Positions 1 through 9,989 of a stretch of DNA of 64,000 nt are shown piece by piece. The notes beneath the pieces were generated by a model that saw only the letters and a list, made by a program, of their open reading frames with translations, ran no database searches and was not told where the DNA came from. The position numbers and the translations under genes were made by a program. The DNA lies in the NCBI GenBank assembly GCA_048013815.1, contig CM106585.1:4774001-4838000 (forward strand), given 5' to 3'. Position 1 is the first letter of the stretch. Each line of letters opens with the position of its first letter. Source of the DNA: Setoptus koraiensis. Taxonomy: Eukaryota; Arthropoda.

Positions 1-81
1 ATGGTAGCACTATTGGATCACTCAGGAGATGAGCCAGTCATGCTCTTCATCAAGCACGGACTTAAGGAAGTAAAATATTAA
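1..81 (+). CDS. Possible C-terminal exon of an unrecognised gene (partial)
   Basis: The window opens inside an open frame that runs from base 1 to a TAA at 79-81 and encodes 26 residues ending GLKEVKY. The composition looks protein-like (LLDHSGDEPVMLFIKHGLKEV), but the stretch is too short to assign a family. It begins with ATG at base 1, which may be chance or an internal methionine of a gene lying to the left. The decayed reductase copy starts about 30 bases later. Confidence 0.25.
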   Translation: MVALLDHSGDEPVMLFIKHGLKEVKY

Positions 82-108
82 CATTTAGCATCATCTAGCG
101 TTGATTAA

Positions 109-490
109 TGATCGCTTGTTTCAGCCTATCAATCATATATCGCTTATCGCGTGGTTTGTGGATATTAGAATGGGATCTGCACTGGGATATGCCGTTAAAT
201 ATTAGCCGAGCGCCAACTCTTGTGCGATCAGTAGCGGTTGCACTGACGGCATCGATTTGGCTTATGCTATCAAGTTGCATGGGCTAGGCTACAATTTGCT
301 AATGACTGGTCGCAATCAATCAAAGAAAGTGTCAGAGATAAGATAGACGCGAACAATAACAACCAGCAAATTGAGTTACATGCAGCAGACTTCTGTCACC
401 TTAATATTTATGATGACATCAGAGCTGAAATCAGGAGAATAGTCACACAAAACAACGAACGGATAGATGAAATTTTGAACGAATCATGTC
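109..490 (+). pseudogene. Truncated, decayed tandem copy of the 17-beta-HSD12-like reductase
   Basis: This stretch aligns closely with about 1555-1930 of the intact reductase just downstream. It covers the N-terminal membrane segment, the cofactor-binding TGCTDGIG region (here SGCTDGID) and the stretch up to the NNVG motif. It has an in-frame TAG at 203-205, small deletions near 325-345, and similarity stops near 490 before the catalytic Tyr-Lys part. The sequence is still very like the gene, so the duplication looks fairly recent. It is a host gene duplicate lying in the same orientation about 1.4 kb upstream of its parent. Confidence 0.85.
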
Positions 491-1514
491 TCCTTGCTCA
501 TCGTAAACAGGAGGATTCGACAAGACCAGAGTGGGGTCTAAACTGGTATATCATGCTCAGGAGGTTTCCCTTGTTAGAGGTGGACCTGTTTCCTTCTTTG
601 AGTCGCTTATGAAACCATCCATTGAGGCACTTTTTAGAAGTGAGTGCTATCGTCTGCAGAGAAAATGATGTATTTCGGCAAATCATGAATGTAACATATA
701 CATATGTCACAATACCACTGATTCGAGATGGTTGTGATATTACACGTTCGTTGTGGCTAATTAAAGATCATCATTTTGTTTTTTTTATATCAAAAAATTG
801 TCGAAATATTCAGTGAATTTCAACTTTAATCACTTGAATTGATATCCAGAAGTAGAGTAAGGACGTCTAAATTCAGTTCGAAAAATTTATGTGATTGTTG
901 CAAAAGCTGTTTTTCAGATGGATTTTTGATAGACCCTTTCTTTGTCAGCTATAATTTTGTGAAAGGTTCTGTGGGTGGAAAAAAGGTTTACCTTGCAAGA
1001 GGGGAACAGTTACCTGCTTCCGTTAGACCAACCTTGACCTCGTGTACTCCCTGCAAGTATCACCACGCTGTAAAATGAAATGATTTATATTTGAACTTTC
1101 GCATATGTCCATTCCATGAAATGTCGCCTCAATCTGAGAAATTTGCCTCTCGTGAAACATGTCGGTCGATCATTGAACGACAGATATTCATCTCATAACT
1201 CATACTTCAATCAATTTGATTAAGTCACCTTCTTTCCTTGTGGGTGAAGCACATAAACTATGTAATATTATTCGCAGTGTGAACATATAAATATTATGAG
1301 TACGATGTGCGAATATGTTCATGTCCTCATAAGTTGCTGTTTACTATTATGCTCGTTTTCAATGTCCAAAGCTTGATAATTGCTGCTGTAGCCCTTTCAA
1401 CTTTGCCACTTTTTATTGACTCGTTGTCGATGCCATTCCGTCGTCCGAGTATAGATCGCACGTTGAAACAAGTGCAGGGACCAAACACACAGTATTAACA
1501 AAACTTGAGCAAAA
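491..1514. other. Intergenic, promoter side of the reductase gene
   Basis: No convincing gene was seen. Small open frames here have no recognisable protein character. An A/T-rich TATA-like stretch (atataaatatt) lies near 1285-1296, about 220 bases upstream of the reductase ATG. It could be a core promoter but is not distinctive in this AT-rich DNA. Confidence 0.3.
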
Positions 1515-2480
1515 ATGCAAACTCTTTGTATCATAAATGGGGCCGGCTGGTTGATAATCGCTTATTTTTCCCTGTCCATCATATATCGATTATTGCGTGG
1601 CCTGTGGATATTCAAATTGGGATCCGCACTGGGATATTCCGTCAAATTTAAGCCTCGTGCAAATTCTTGGGCGATCATTACCGGTTGCACTGACGGCATC
1701 GGTTTGGCTTATGCTAATAAGTTTCACAAGCTTGGCTACAATTTGCTATTGATTAGTCGCAGTCAATCAAAATTAGAAATCGTCAGAGATCAGATGAACG
1801 CAAACAATAACAACCAGCAAATTGAGTTACATGCAGCAGACTTCTGTCATCTTAATATCTATGATAACATCGGAGCTGAAATTAGGAGGATAGTCACACA
1901 ATACAACGGTCGTATAGATGTTTTAATCAACAATGTGGGCATGTTCTATGATGAACCCGATATCTTTCTCTCACCCAAAGTGACAAGACACAACGAAATA
2001 ATGATCAACGTAAACAGTGTTTCATGCTACAAAATGACCTCACTAATATTACCCTATATGCTTGAACAGGGTCACGGTACAATATTGAACATTTCATCTT
2101 TCACTGCGATGTGCCCGAGTCCACTGATATCCATTTATGCTGCCTCAAAATCCTTCGTCGATATATTTAGTCGCTCTATAGCTTTAGAGTATTATAGCAA
2201 GAATATTATGATACAGTCTGTTGTAGCAGGCTTCGTTGTCACCAAGATGCCTAAATTGAGAAAAACAAATTTATTTGCACCATCAGCTGAGGATTTCGTG
2301 GAATCACATTTGAGAACTGTCGGCCTCGTGACCAGGACGACAGGTTATTGGTCGCACGAGATCATGGCCTACTTTGTTGAACGTATCATACCGATGGTAT
2401 TTGGAAATAACATAACACCCACAATTATATACAATCTAGGCAACAGGATCTTGAGAGGCGAGAGGTTGAACATAGGATAG
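1515..2480 (+). CDS. HSD17B12-like: Very-long-chain 3-oxoacyl-CoA reductase / 17-beta-hydroxysteroid dehydrogenase 12-like SDR
   Basis: This single-exon frame encodes 321 residues, close to the usual 310-320 for the HSD17B12/let-767 family. Residues 10-35 are hydrophobic and fit the N-terminal ER membrane anchor. The Rossmann cofactor motif TGCTDGIG is at 56-63, NNVG at 139-142, the catalytic serine in NISS at about 194-195, and the YxxxK pair at Y208 and K212 (YAASK). SRSQSKLE and the segment QSVVAGFVVTKMPKLRK also match the family. Members reduce 3-ketoacyl-CoA with NADPH in the ER fatty acid elongation cycle, and some reduce steroids. No C-terminal dilysine ER signal is visible. A decayed copy lies upstream. 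The class is secure; substrate preference is inferred. Confidence 0.9.
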   Translation: MQTLCIINGAGWLIIAYFSLSIIYRLLRGLWIFKLGSALGYSVKFKPRANSWAIITGCTDGIGLAYANKFHKLGYNLLLISRSQSKLEIVRDQMNANNNNQQIELHAADFCHLNIYDNIGAEIRRIVTQYNGRIDVLINNVGMFYDEPDIFLSPKVTRHNEIMINVNSVSCYKMTSLILPYMLEQGHGTILNISSFTAMCPSPLISIYAASKSFVDIFSRSIALEYYSKNIMIQSVVAGFVVTKMPKLRKTNLFAPSAEDFVESHLRTVGLVTRTTGYWSHEIMAYFVERIIPMVFGNNITPTIIYNLGNRILRGERLNIG

Positions 2481-3075
2481 TTTTTGGACGTGTCTCACCG
2501 CCAAACTCACCTTGAGATTGGAGATAGAGTCTTTCTATACGTACCACTTGTATACGCCCGAATGCACGAATATAACAAATTATTAACTGATTTGAAACCA
2601 CCAATGAAGAGGCAATGCAACAGGTCTGCCGAAAGACTCCCAATGCTTGTTGTCTCAAAACAGATAGCTGATTGTTTTTCTTTTTCATATCCACAAAAGA
2701 TGGTTTGTGGGGAAAGATTTGAGCTCGCGTTTGCAAAAGTTTACAAGAAATTGGACAGGGTCAAACACAGTGAAAAAATTAAAAAAAACTTGATATGAAC
2801 AGTACGGTAGATTGATTTATGACTAAATTTTATTTGACCTAGGGCTCGTAAGATACTACAGATGGAGACACACTAGCTGTGAGAGATTGTGTGCGCAGAC
2901 CGAATAGTAAATGTACAATATTAAAAACCTCATTCAATGAGTTATTAGGGGTCAATTCTCCAAGTTTTAGGGACTATTTCAGTTCTAGGGTTAAAAGGTC
3001 ATTGTTAATGATGGTAAAAGAATGATGTAATGTCCTTGCGATTGGTTGGCTATGTGAGGCCTGTCAGTGGGAGAT
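2481..3075. other. Intergenic between the reductase and malate dehydrogenase (tail to tail)
   Basis: A 105-codon open frame follows the reductase stop but starts without ATG and has no secure family. A TTTATT at 2828-2833 would read as AATAAA on the minus strand and could be the malate dehydrogenase polyadenylation signal. A possible last minus-strand exon of that gene (2979-2984) also lies here. Confidence 0.35.
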
Positions 3076-4086
3076 CTATTCACATACCTTCAGAGCTTCG
3101 TCTCTCTCCTCGAGCAACTCTTTGCTTGTGAGTTCTATTCTAGCTTTAGCGAATTCGTCAAGATGAAAACTTTCATCTACTGACCAATCTCTAGTATCGG
3201 GATCGATTCTAACTGGCATGCTAAAAAAGACATCCCTTGGCGAGCCATACTGACCCTCAGAAAGTACGGCCATAGAGACCGGGTCCTGAGTACCCCTAAA
3301 CCAATCGCGCATATGGTCAGAGGCGGCCTTGGCCGCCGACATGGCAGACGACAGGTGCCTGGCATGGATTACGTCAGCGCCTCTATTTTGAATGAGCTTG
3401 ATAAACTGTGTGTCATGTTGGGTGAATGGCAACCTGCGACCCATGTAGGTGGCCGCACTAACATCGGGAAATTGAGTTGACGAGTGGTTGCCCCAGATGA
3501 TTACATTTTTGACTAGAGAGACATTTTCAATATTGTTCGCCTTGGCGACCTGATGAGCGGCTCTATTTTGATCAAGACGAGTGAGTGCCGAGAAGTTTTT
3601 GGCAGGTATTCTAGGCGCCGCGTACCTAGAGGCTATCAAAGCGTTGGTGTTGGCGGGATTACCAACAACTAACACTTTAACAGTGGATTTTGAGTATTTG
3701 GCTAGAGCTTGTCCTTGTGATTTGAATATTTTGACATTGGCAGCAAGCAAGTCTTTACGTTCCATGCCTTCTTGGCGCCGCATAGCACCAACTAAAAAGG
3801 CTGCGTCGATGTCTTTAAAAGCTATGGCTTCATCAACATATTCACCAATGTGTTTGACGAGTCCATAGGCACAATCTTCAATTTCCATGACTATACCATC
3901 AAATGCTCCCCTAGGCGGAGGCACAGCCAATAGATTTAATATGACAGGTTGGTCATCGCCAAAAACCTCACCGCTAGCGACTAACGGTATGAGAGAGTAG
4001 GCGATTTGTCCAGTGGCGCCAGTAATGAGTACACGGATGGGCTCCTTTTCGTAGGTAGGCCTGCTCTGTGGTGATAATGATGACAT
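3076..4086 (-). CDS. MDH1: Cytosolic malate dehydrogenase
   Basis: The 336-codon frame matches animal cytosolic malate dehydrogenase, which interconverts malate and oxaloacetate with NAD(H) and serves the malate-aspartate shuttle. Visible features are the nucleotide-binding ITGATGQIAY at 21-30, the active-site loop AMRRQEGMERKDLL at 101-114, GNPANTN at 142-148, TRLDQNRA at 169-176 (substrate Arg and catalytic Asp), and the catalytic His in WGNHSSTQF at 201. Start ATG is at 4084-4086. There is no organelle presequence. The 3' end is ambiguous: AAG before the last three codons is followed by a strong donor (GTATGT at 3087-3082). Splicing to an acceptor at 2986-2985 would remove 103 bases and end the protein ...EALKN (stop 2979-2981) at 334 residues, the length of human MDH1. 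Both endings are plausible. Confidence 0.95.
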   Translation of the reverse strand: MSSLSPQSRPTYEKEPIRVLITGATGQIAYSLIPLVASGEVFGDDQPVILNLLAVPPPRGAFDGIVMEIEDCAYGLVKHIGEYVDEAIAFKDIDAAFLVGAMRRQEGMERKDLLAANVKIFKSQGQALAKYSKSTVKVLVVGNPANTNALIASRYAAPRIPAKNFSALTRLDQNRAAHQVAKANNIENVSLVKNVIIWGNHSSTQFPDVSAATYMGRRLPFTQHDTQFIKLIQNRGADVIHARHLSSAMSAAKAASDHMRDWFRGTQDPVSMAVLSEGQYGSPRDVFFSMPVRIDPDTRDWSVDESFHLDEFAKARIELTSKELLEERDEALKVCE

Positions 4087-5302
4087 GATGATAGTGCTGT
4101 CAATGTGGATATGTAATAAGGGTGACGTTGACTAGTTTCTGACAGATTGTTATTTATGTTGGCGACTTTATGATGGCGACTTTATGTGGTAATGATGTAT
4201 GACTGATTGACCGGTTCAATTACCAGACTGATGTGATGGAGATGAATGAATGACATCAATTCATTGACTGAACGGGCTTTTTATTGTCTCACTCATTGCG
4301 AGCTCACAACTACTGAAGATGGGCAAGGGGCTGATAACAATCAATTAGTGGGAAAGACAGGTGATGGTTAAGATATTACAATTGGTCCAATTCTAGTGCA
4401 ACTAACAATCGATTGTTAGTTGCACTAGAAAGGAGGCTATTGTTAAATGTGTCAACTATCAGCACTATTGAGGAAGTGCAGGCTGGAGTGCGGTACCGTA
4501 CCCGAGATTGGTGGTATACCGACGGGTAGTGGGGATGACAGCGCGGACAAGTCTAAATCTGCTTATAATACCCACAGTGAAAAATCCTTGCCGGACGACA
4601 CTTCACATTGTGAAATTCACACATTGGTTTTCTAATACGTAATACGTAATAAGTAGGTGAAGCGCAGTTCTCCTACAACCGGAAGAACGATCTGCTCAAA
4701 ACAATCCAAGTATTTACGGACATATGGCGCCACTTCATGCCACCCTTAGCCACTTTAGATCACCGCCAAAACGGGAGAAACGCACAACTATCTGACATAT
4801 ATGCCATTTCAATAGTTTCACAGGAAAAAAAATTGTTTGTTCTTGCCAGTTTCTGACATGGAGCGAACCATGTCCACCGCTATCGACAAACTCGGCGCCG
4901 ACTAACAACACTATACCATTTCTATCAACACGCTACGAAAAAGAACTCAGACGAAGATTCTTCACCGATAGTGGGACTATACGAAGAACGGTCCCATTCC
5001 AATCGCCTATGGCCAATTAAGTTAATTGATATACCAATCAATCAGTATTCGGGCAGAAAAAACACTCGCGCGGCGAGCGAAAATTTTCAAATTTAGCGCG
5101 CGAGCTTGTTGAGTACATCTGACTATGCTTTGTGTTAGGCAAATAAATATTCATATTGGCGTCATGTGTGCACTAAATCCTGTGCCGAAACTATTTTCAG
5201 AATTGACCTTCTCAGGATCATCTCAAAGAAATAGTAAAGTTCTTTGTGAAATTGACTCGTGTTACCCCTTATTATATCACATCAGTTGCTATCATTAGTA
5301 AA
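4087..5302. other. Divergent intergenic region between MDH1 and the prag01-like gene
   Basis: The two flanking genes point away from each other, so this region should carry both promoters. It contains a perfect 40-base palindrome (4391-4430) and, closer to the right-hand gene, a GC-rich patch at 5065-5106 in which CTCGCGC and GCGCGAG flank an A/T core. The short open frames here are not protein-like. Confidence 0.4.
4391..4430. repeat. Perfect 40-base palindrome without spacer
   Basis: The left 20 bases, starting TTCTAGTGCA and ending ACTAACAATC, are followed directly by their exact reverse complement, centred on ATCGAT. The symmetry breaks at the next base on each side (4390 and 4431). It lies in the shared upstream region of MDH1 and the prag01-like gene. 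It could be a regulatory dyad, the fused ends of a lost element, or a replication-slippage product. Confidence 0.95.
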
Positions 5303-5683
5303 ATGGCCAACTTATTCAAGGCGCTGACCTCGTCGGCGAGAAATGTGGTGGCGAAACGTCATTTATCATCGGAAAGTCTTGTCAACCTGAAAAGACCCCA
5401 GCCTCCATCTAGATACAAGCTGGAACGCAGACGTGTAACAATGGAGGATCTTATGGAGCCATACGGTTCATGGAAGGAGGCCTACGCGAAAGATAATCGC
5501 AAGGGAAATCTCGCACTAATCAAGGGGTTCACAACTCTCTCACTAACGCTCTTAATATTCTTTCAAAGTGGCATCACTGATGAATTGATGATGCCCAATC
5601 TGGATAACATCATTGCGGACACCGACAAATACAATGAGGAAATGTACGGCATCGACAAAACCGATAGACGCACTCTTCAATAA
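5303..5683 (+). CDS. Small mitochondrial membrane protein, deltamethrin-resistance prag01-like
   Basis: The frame is open from 5246, but the first ATG is at 5303 (MANLFKAL), giving 126 residues. The N-terminus is basic and Ser-rich with few acidic residues (RNVVAKRHLSSES), fitting a mitochondrial presequence. The core VTMEDLMEPYGSWKEAYAKD at about 45-64, followed by a hydrophobic helix at about 70-89, resembles the arthropod prag01 domain (typical pattern V-[ST]-MDDL-P-P-GSW followed by one membrane helix). That family is small, mitochondrial and of unsettled biochemical role. An AATAAA at 5782-5787 may end the transcript, which would overlap the convergent MTCH-like gene. Family assignment is from memory of the motif and is moderate. 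Confidence 0.6.
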   Translation: MANLFKALTSSARNVVAKRHLSSESLVNLKRPQPPSRYKLERRRVTMEDLMEPYGSWKEAYAKDNRKGNLALIKGFTTLSLTLLIFFQSGITDELMMPNLDNIIADTDKYNEEMYGIDKTDRRTLQ

Positions 5684-5767
5684 TTAGAACTATTACCGTG
5701 TTATTAAATTGTTCTATTGCAGATCATAATAATATCTCATCTTTATTTAGTAGTCTAGTGTTAGTAA

Positions 5768-6580
5768 CTATTGATTTGAAAAATAAACTCTTGTATTTGA
5801 CACTTCAACGTATCGCCAAATGAGCGATGAGCCTCGTCGAAGAGCGCCCAGTCTGCTGAGATGGGCATAGCATTTCAACCAGTCTTCAAATTTGGGGTTC
5901 GTCTTGCCGTTATCTGCCATCACAGTTGTGACAACATTCAATGGGTAAAGCAGTGTTGATACTAGAAGCTGTGGCGCTCGTGCAATAATGTGTTGCTCAA
6001 TTGAGGGGCGATTTTTGAAGTATTTTCGTGTCAGGCTCCAGCTAATTTTAACTGCCCAAACGGTTGCAACCTCCACCAGTATCTTAGGTACTATGCCACT
6101 GTAGAGCTCTTTGAATAGCAGGACACCTCTAGTGTCGAAGAAATATGAAGTAATATAGCTTACACCAAGAGTGAATATTGGGTATGTTATGAGCGTTGTT
6201 TGAACCTTTATGCAGCTCTCTCTCATGGCCTGATATACGAGATCATCGAGATCCTCACTAGTGTCGTCACCGCCGTCGGATTTTGTTTGTTTCTTGTTTG
6301 GCCACATTAAATCTAACGAATTGTAGGTGATTTTCTGGGCAATCACATAGGTCAACTGAAATGGCAGACCGGTGTACATGGCACAGAATCCCCTATCGTT
6401 TTTGATAAAGCGAAGATATCCCACAATAGAGGGATATCGTCCATCGGTCGGCTTTAGGGGCTCATAGCCTAACTGCATGAGTGTTCTGGCTAAATAAACG
6501 GGGTATCCGGCGACAGTACACGCCACCAGTTCGTTGAGATTGTCAAACATGGACATGGCGATATTGTTGCTGAAATTCAT
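5768..6580 (-). CDS. MTCH2-like: Mitochondrial carrier homologue, MTCH1/MTCH2-like
   Basis: The open frame extends upstream, but the most sensible start is the ATG at 6578-6580 (MNFSNNIAMSMFDN), giving 270 residues. It has divergent mitochondrial-carrier character without the canonical PxD/ExxK repeats. Characteristic segments are AGYPVYLARTLMQLGYEPL, GLPFQLTYVIAQ, LYSGIVPKILVEVATVW, LLVSTLLYPLNVV and the C-terminal GALRRGSSLIWRYV, which matches the MTCH ending (RGxSLxxRxV). MTCH proteins sit in the outer mitochondrial membrane and act as insertases for alpha-helical membrane proteins and in apoptosis. An acidic linker (SDGGDDTSEDLDD) is lineage-specific. A minus-strand AATAAA (TTTATT at 5742-5747) places its 3' end inside the 3' region of the convergent prag01-like gene. 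Confidence 0.75.
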   Translation of the reverse strand: MNFSNNIAMSMFDNLNELVACTVAGYPVYLARTLMQLGYEPLKPTDGRYPSIVGYLRFIKNDRGFCAMYTGLPFQLTYVIAQKITYNSLDLMWPNKKQTKSDGGDDTSEDLDDLVYQAMRESCIKVQTTLITYPIFTLGVSYITSYFFDTRGVLLFKELYSGIVPKILVEVATVWAVKISWSLTRKYFKNRPSIEQHIIARAPQLLVSTLLYPLNVVTTVMADNGKTNPKFEDWLKCYAHLSRLGALRRGSSLIWRYVEVSNTRVYFSNQ

Positions 6581-7133
6581 ATCGGTATAGTGGTATAAAT
6601 TGGTATTTGTTGTCGGAGTTATTTTTGTTAAATTGCATGCCACTTGCAAAACAAAAATATACTCGTTAGCCGTGTGATCATGGCTACGCTCTGCTGAGCG
6701 CACCAATCCGCGCACAAATAACAAATTTTACAAGCTTTTGTAGTTGTTAGAAATGCGCAGTTTATGAGCACAGCAGATTATAATGCAATTTGTCGATACA
6801 CTCTCACGCATATGTTTGTAGCTGATTTTTTTAGTTTGTTAATATCAATACTAGCTGTTGTTTCATTATCATCATAACCACTATGTTGACACCACCTCAC
6901 CCAATTAGATTATCTATTTTTACAACAATAATGACGAACCACAGTTGGTGATCATAGCAATAGATTTCATGGATCAGATAGACAAACATAGGGACAAACG
7001 CTCACACAACCATTGATAATATTACAGGTGTACAACAAATTATTATTAAATTTATTTTTATATCCATATCATCATTATCATTAGAATCAGGGAAGAGGGG
7101 ACAGTTTTAACATTATTGTATCACTCGCGTGGC
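6581..7133. other. Divergent promoter region between the MTCH-like and kinesin light chain genes
   Basis: AT-rich with no gene seen. It must contain the start regions of both diverging genes. No strong core promoter element stands out. Confidence 0.3.
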
Positions 7134-8938
7134 ATGGGCAGCAACGTTGCCAGTAAACTAAACGACATAATGAGATCTCAAGAAGACACACAACAGCAAC
7201 AACAGACCACTATTAGTCAAGATGAGGTTGTTTCAGAGACTAAGACAGTTGTTCAGGGATTGGAGACGTTGAATAGCGAATATTGCTCCATGTTAAATAG
7301 TATTACGTCCACATTAAAGACTGTCCAATCAGAAACGGACGCCCAAGACTCGCATTATTTGCTTAAGGTGGAGAAGGCAAAAATAATTGAAAAGAGCATT
7401 GAATCAATAAGACTTGGCTTAAGCGAGGCCTCTGTTATGATTGCCCTCTCGCAGCATTTGCAGGCTGTCGATGCGGAAAAACACAAATTAAAAGCTCAAT
7501 GCAAACGATTGAGCCAAGAGAACCAGTGGCTCAGAGATGAGCTGTCTGACACCCAACGAAAATTGTTAGAGGTGGAAAAAGAGAAAATATCTTTAGAACA
7601 GAACAACGAACATCTCAAATTTATGAACACACTGAAAAAACTAGACGGCGAAACTAGCATTGGCACTGGCAATGGATCTAACAGGAGTACAACTGATGCA
7701 ACCGCTATTAATAAGAATGTTTCTGATAGTGAATCAGCTTTAGACTTAGGTTTCCCCTATGATTATGACGTGCAACAACAAAGTATCAATCCTGCCGAGA
7801 ATATCACAGCAGTCTCGGCTGCCGGTTGTGAAGTTCCACAGAAAATTCGTACATTACACAATCTAGTGATAAGATATGCGCAAAATAAACGCTATGAAGT
7901 AGCCGTGCCATTATGTAAACAAGCCCTCGAGGATCTGGAGAAGACGGAAACATTGGGCTGCGAGCATCCGGCCTATGCCATGATGTTGAATGTTTTAGCG
8001 CTTGTTTATCGTGACCAGAGGATGTATTCGGAGGCCGCCATACTTTTAAACCAGGCCCTACGCATCAGGGAGAAAACACTGGGTGAAAATGACCCAGCTG
8101 TTGCAGCAACTTTAAACAATCTCGCAGTGCTCTATGGGAAACAACTGCAATACGACATAGCCGAACCTCTCTGCAAGAGAGCCCTCGATATCAGAGAGAA
8201 AAGCTTCGGGCCTGAGCACCCGGTTGTGGCAAAACAATTAAATAACCTGGCCTTGCTGTGTCAGAATATGAACAAACACGCAGAGGTCGAAGAATACTAC
8301 AGTAGGGCGTTGAGCATTTATGAAAAAGCTTTAGGGCCCAACGACCCATCGGTATCTAAAACTAAGAGTAATCTGGCCTCATGCCTCTTGAAGCAAGGCA
8401 AATATACTGAGGCTGAAGAACTGTACAAACAAATGTTAACGCAAGCTCACGAAAATACCTTTGGTAAAATAGACAACAATAATAAGCCCATATGGCAAGT
8501 GGCTGAAGAACGAGAAAAGATCAAAGCCGAGAAGAAAGAAATTCCTCCGCCCGAATTAGAGCAAGGACAAATTCCAGTATTGGATATTAAGTAAGTATCA
8601 GGTGCAATCAGTCCTTTATTTCAGTATACATTCTAATCAAACAAACTAGACAATCAAATCGGCCATCATATACTTGATCTAACATCAAAAACCTATGTCA
8701 TTCCCTCAATATCGCCCCTATCTGTAAATTGGTCCCAACTGCCCCTTCTGCATCATTTATTCCTTCGATAATATTGTAATGTTAACGCTTTCATAATATA
8801 CATTACTGTAGCGACATTGCTGTAACAGGCCCTCTGAAACACCTTGGCGCTCTTTATAGACGTCAAGGCAAGAATGAGGCGGCTGACACTCTAGATTTAT
8901 GCGCCTCACGGACAAGAGCAGAGGTACCAGAAAGATAA
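7134..8938 (+). CDS. Klc: Kinesin light chain (two exons)
   Basis: Coding exons are 7134-8590 and 8812-8938, joined across a 221-base intron with donor GTAAGT and acceptor CTGTAG. Together they give 527 residues. The start is the first in-frame ATG (MGSNVASKLN). Residues about 90-160 form a charged heptad-rich coiled coil that binds kinesin heavy chain. From about 238 there are tandem 42-residue TPRs of the light-chain type (LNNLAVLYGKQLQYDIAEPLCKRAL and repeats) that bind cargo. The second exon supplies the last TPR (GPLKHLGALYRRQGKNEAADTLDLC) and the C-terminus VPER, which confirms the splice. The linker between coiled coil and TPRs is Asn/Ser-rich. A leucine-rich autoinhibitory LFP-like motif was not clearly seen. 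Confidence 0.95.
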
Positions 8939-9989
8939 CCCTGAATTTAACTCTAAGACTGACCGACGGCCTACTGTGTCTCTAAATCTTTACTAGGTTA
9001 ATGTTTTCTGGTTAGTTCTTCCCTGAAGACTGAAAAATTTTAGCACAAGACATGAATTACGGCATATATCTCAGAATAGCTGTCGCTCCCCAGGAATAAT
9101 TATGTTAAACTTTATATATGAATATATATATATAAATCGTGCAATAAGAGATAAAATTGAGTAAGGCTATAGTATTTTAAAGATAGATAGGTAATATTGA
9201 CGGCGTAACTGTTAGTCATAACGATTAGATATCCTGATAGGTATTTGAACATTCCTAAACGAATTGTGAGTCCTATATTGTTGCGCCCGTCTATATCGAG
9301 TCCTGATTACTGTCGCCTCAGAACATACAAATTCCTCAGCTCAACCGGGAGAGCACATTCTCTCCTAGCCTACTCAATGTTTTTTGTGTATTAGAAAAGG
9401 TATTCGGTCTTGGAGAGCATCGCACAACATCAACTACTACTACTACTACTAACAACATCTAAAATGTTATTCTGACTGCAGGTCTCGCTCGATGAATCAG
9501 ACAACTATTTTCCCTCGCCGATAGAGAGAAACCGTTCCGTTATCTCCAAAGAATCAATTCTCTATGAAGCCAATAATAGTAATAATAAACAATTTGTCTT
9601 TAAGTCAAAAATTTACGCGGCTCTTGGTTTTTCATGCGATTGAATAATACTGGAGCGTAACAAGACTCACCGGAAGATTGCATATAAAAATGTGACGACC
9701 CTGGAATGGTGACACTCGTCTGGTAGATACAGTGTAATACAGTAAATTTCCAGTTGTTTATGCACACGGTTTTACTGCACTTTCAAAATCAAAATCACAA
9801 TCATACAGATGTGTCGAAAACGATAATAGATAACTTCGTTAGTCGATATCTGTCCAAGAGGTAATCTGTCTAGTTCACATGTTTCAAATAGACCGTAACT
9901 TCCTTTCGCCAGACAGATGTGTGCACAATCCAGACTGTGTAATAATTAGTAATCAAATAAAATTAGAACAATAACAAACAAAATCTGCA
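8939..9989. other. 3' region of kinesin light chain and upstream region of the next gene
   Basis: No gene was seen. It has a TA-dinucleotide tract near 9113-9136 and a short ACT trinucleotide run near 9428-9450. The promoter of the 9990 gene should lie toward the right end. Confidence 0.3.

Noticed and set aside
839-1078. 79-codon open frame between the two reductase copies
   Set aside because: Starts without ATG and shows no family or secretion features.
2484-2798. Open frame after the reductase with a GDRVFLYVP segment that loosely recalls a retroelement integrase tail
   Set aside because: Only one short motif-like stretch, no ATG, no other parts of an element and no terminal repeats nearby; not enough to call a fossil element.
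4447-4635. 62-codon open frame MCQLSALLRKCRLECG...
   Set aside because: Short, no recognisable features, lies in a divergent promoter region beside the palindrome.
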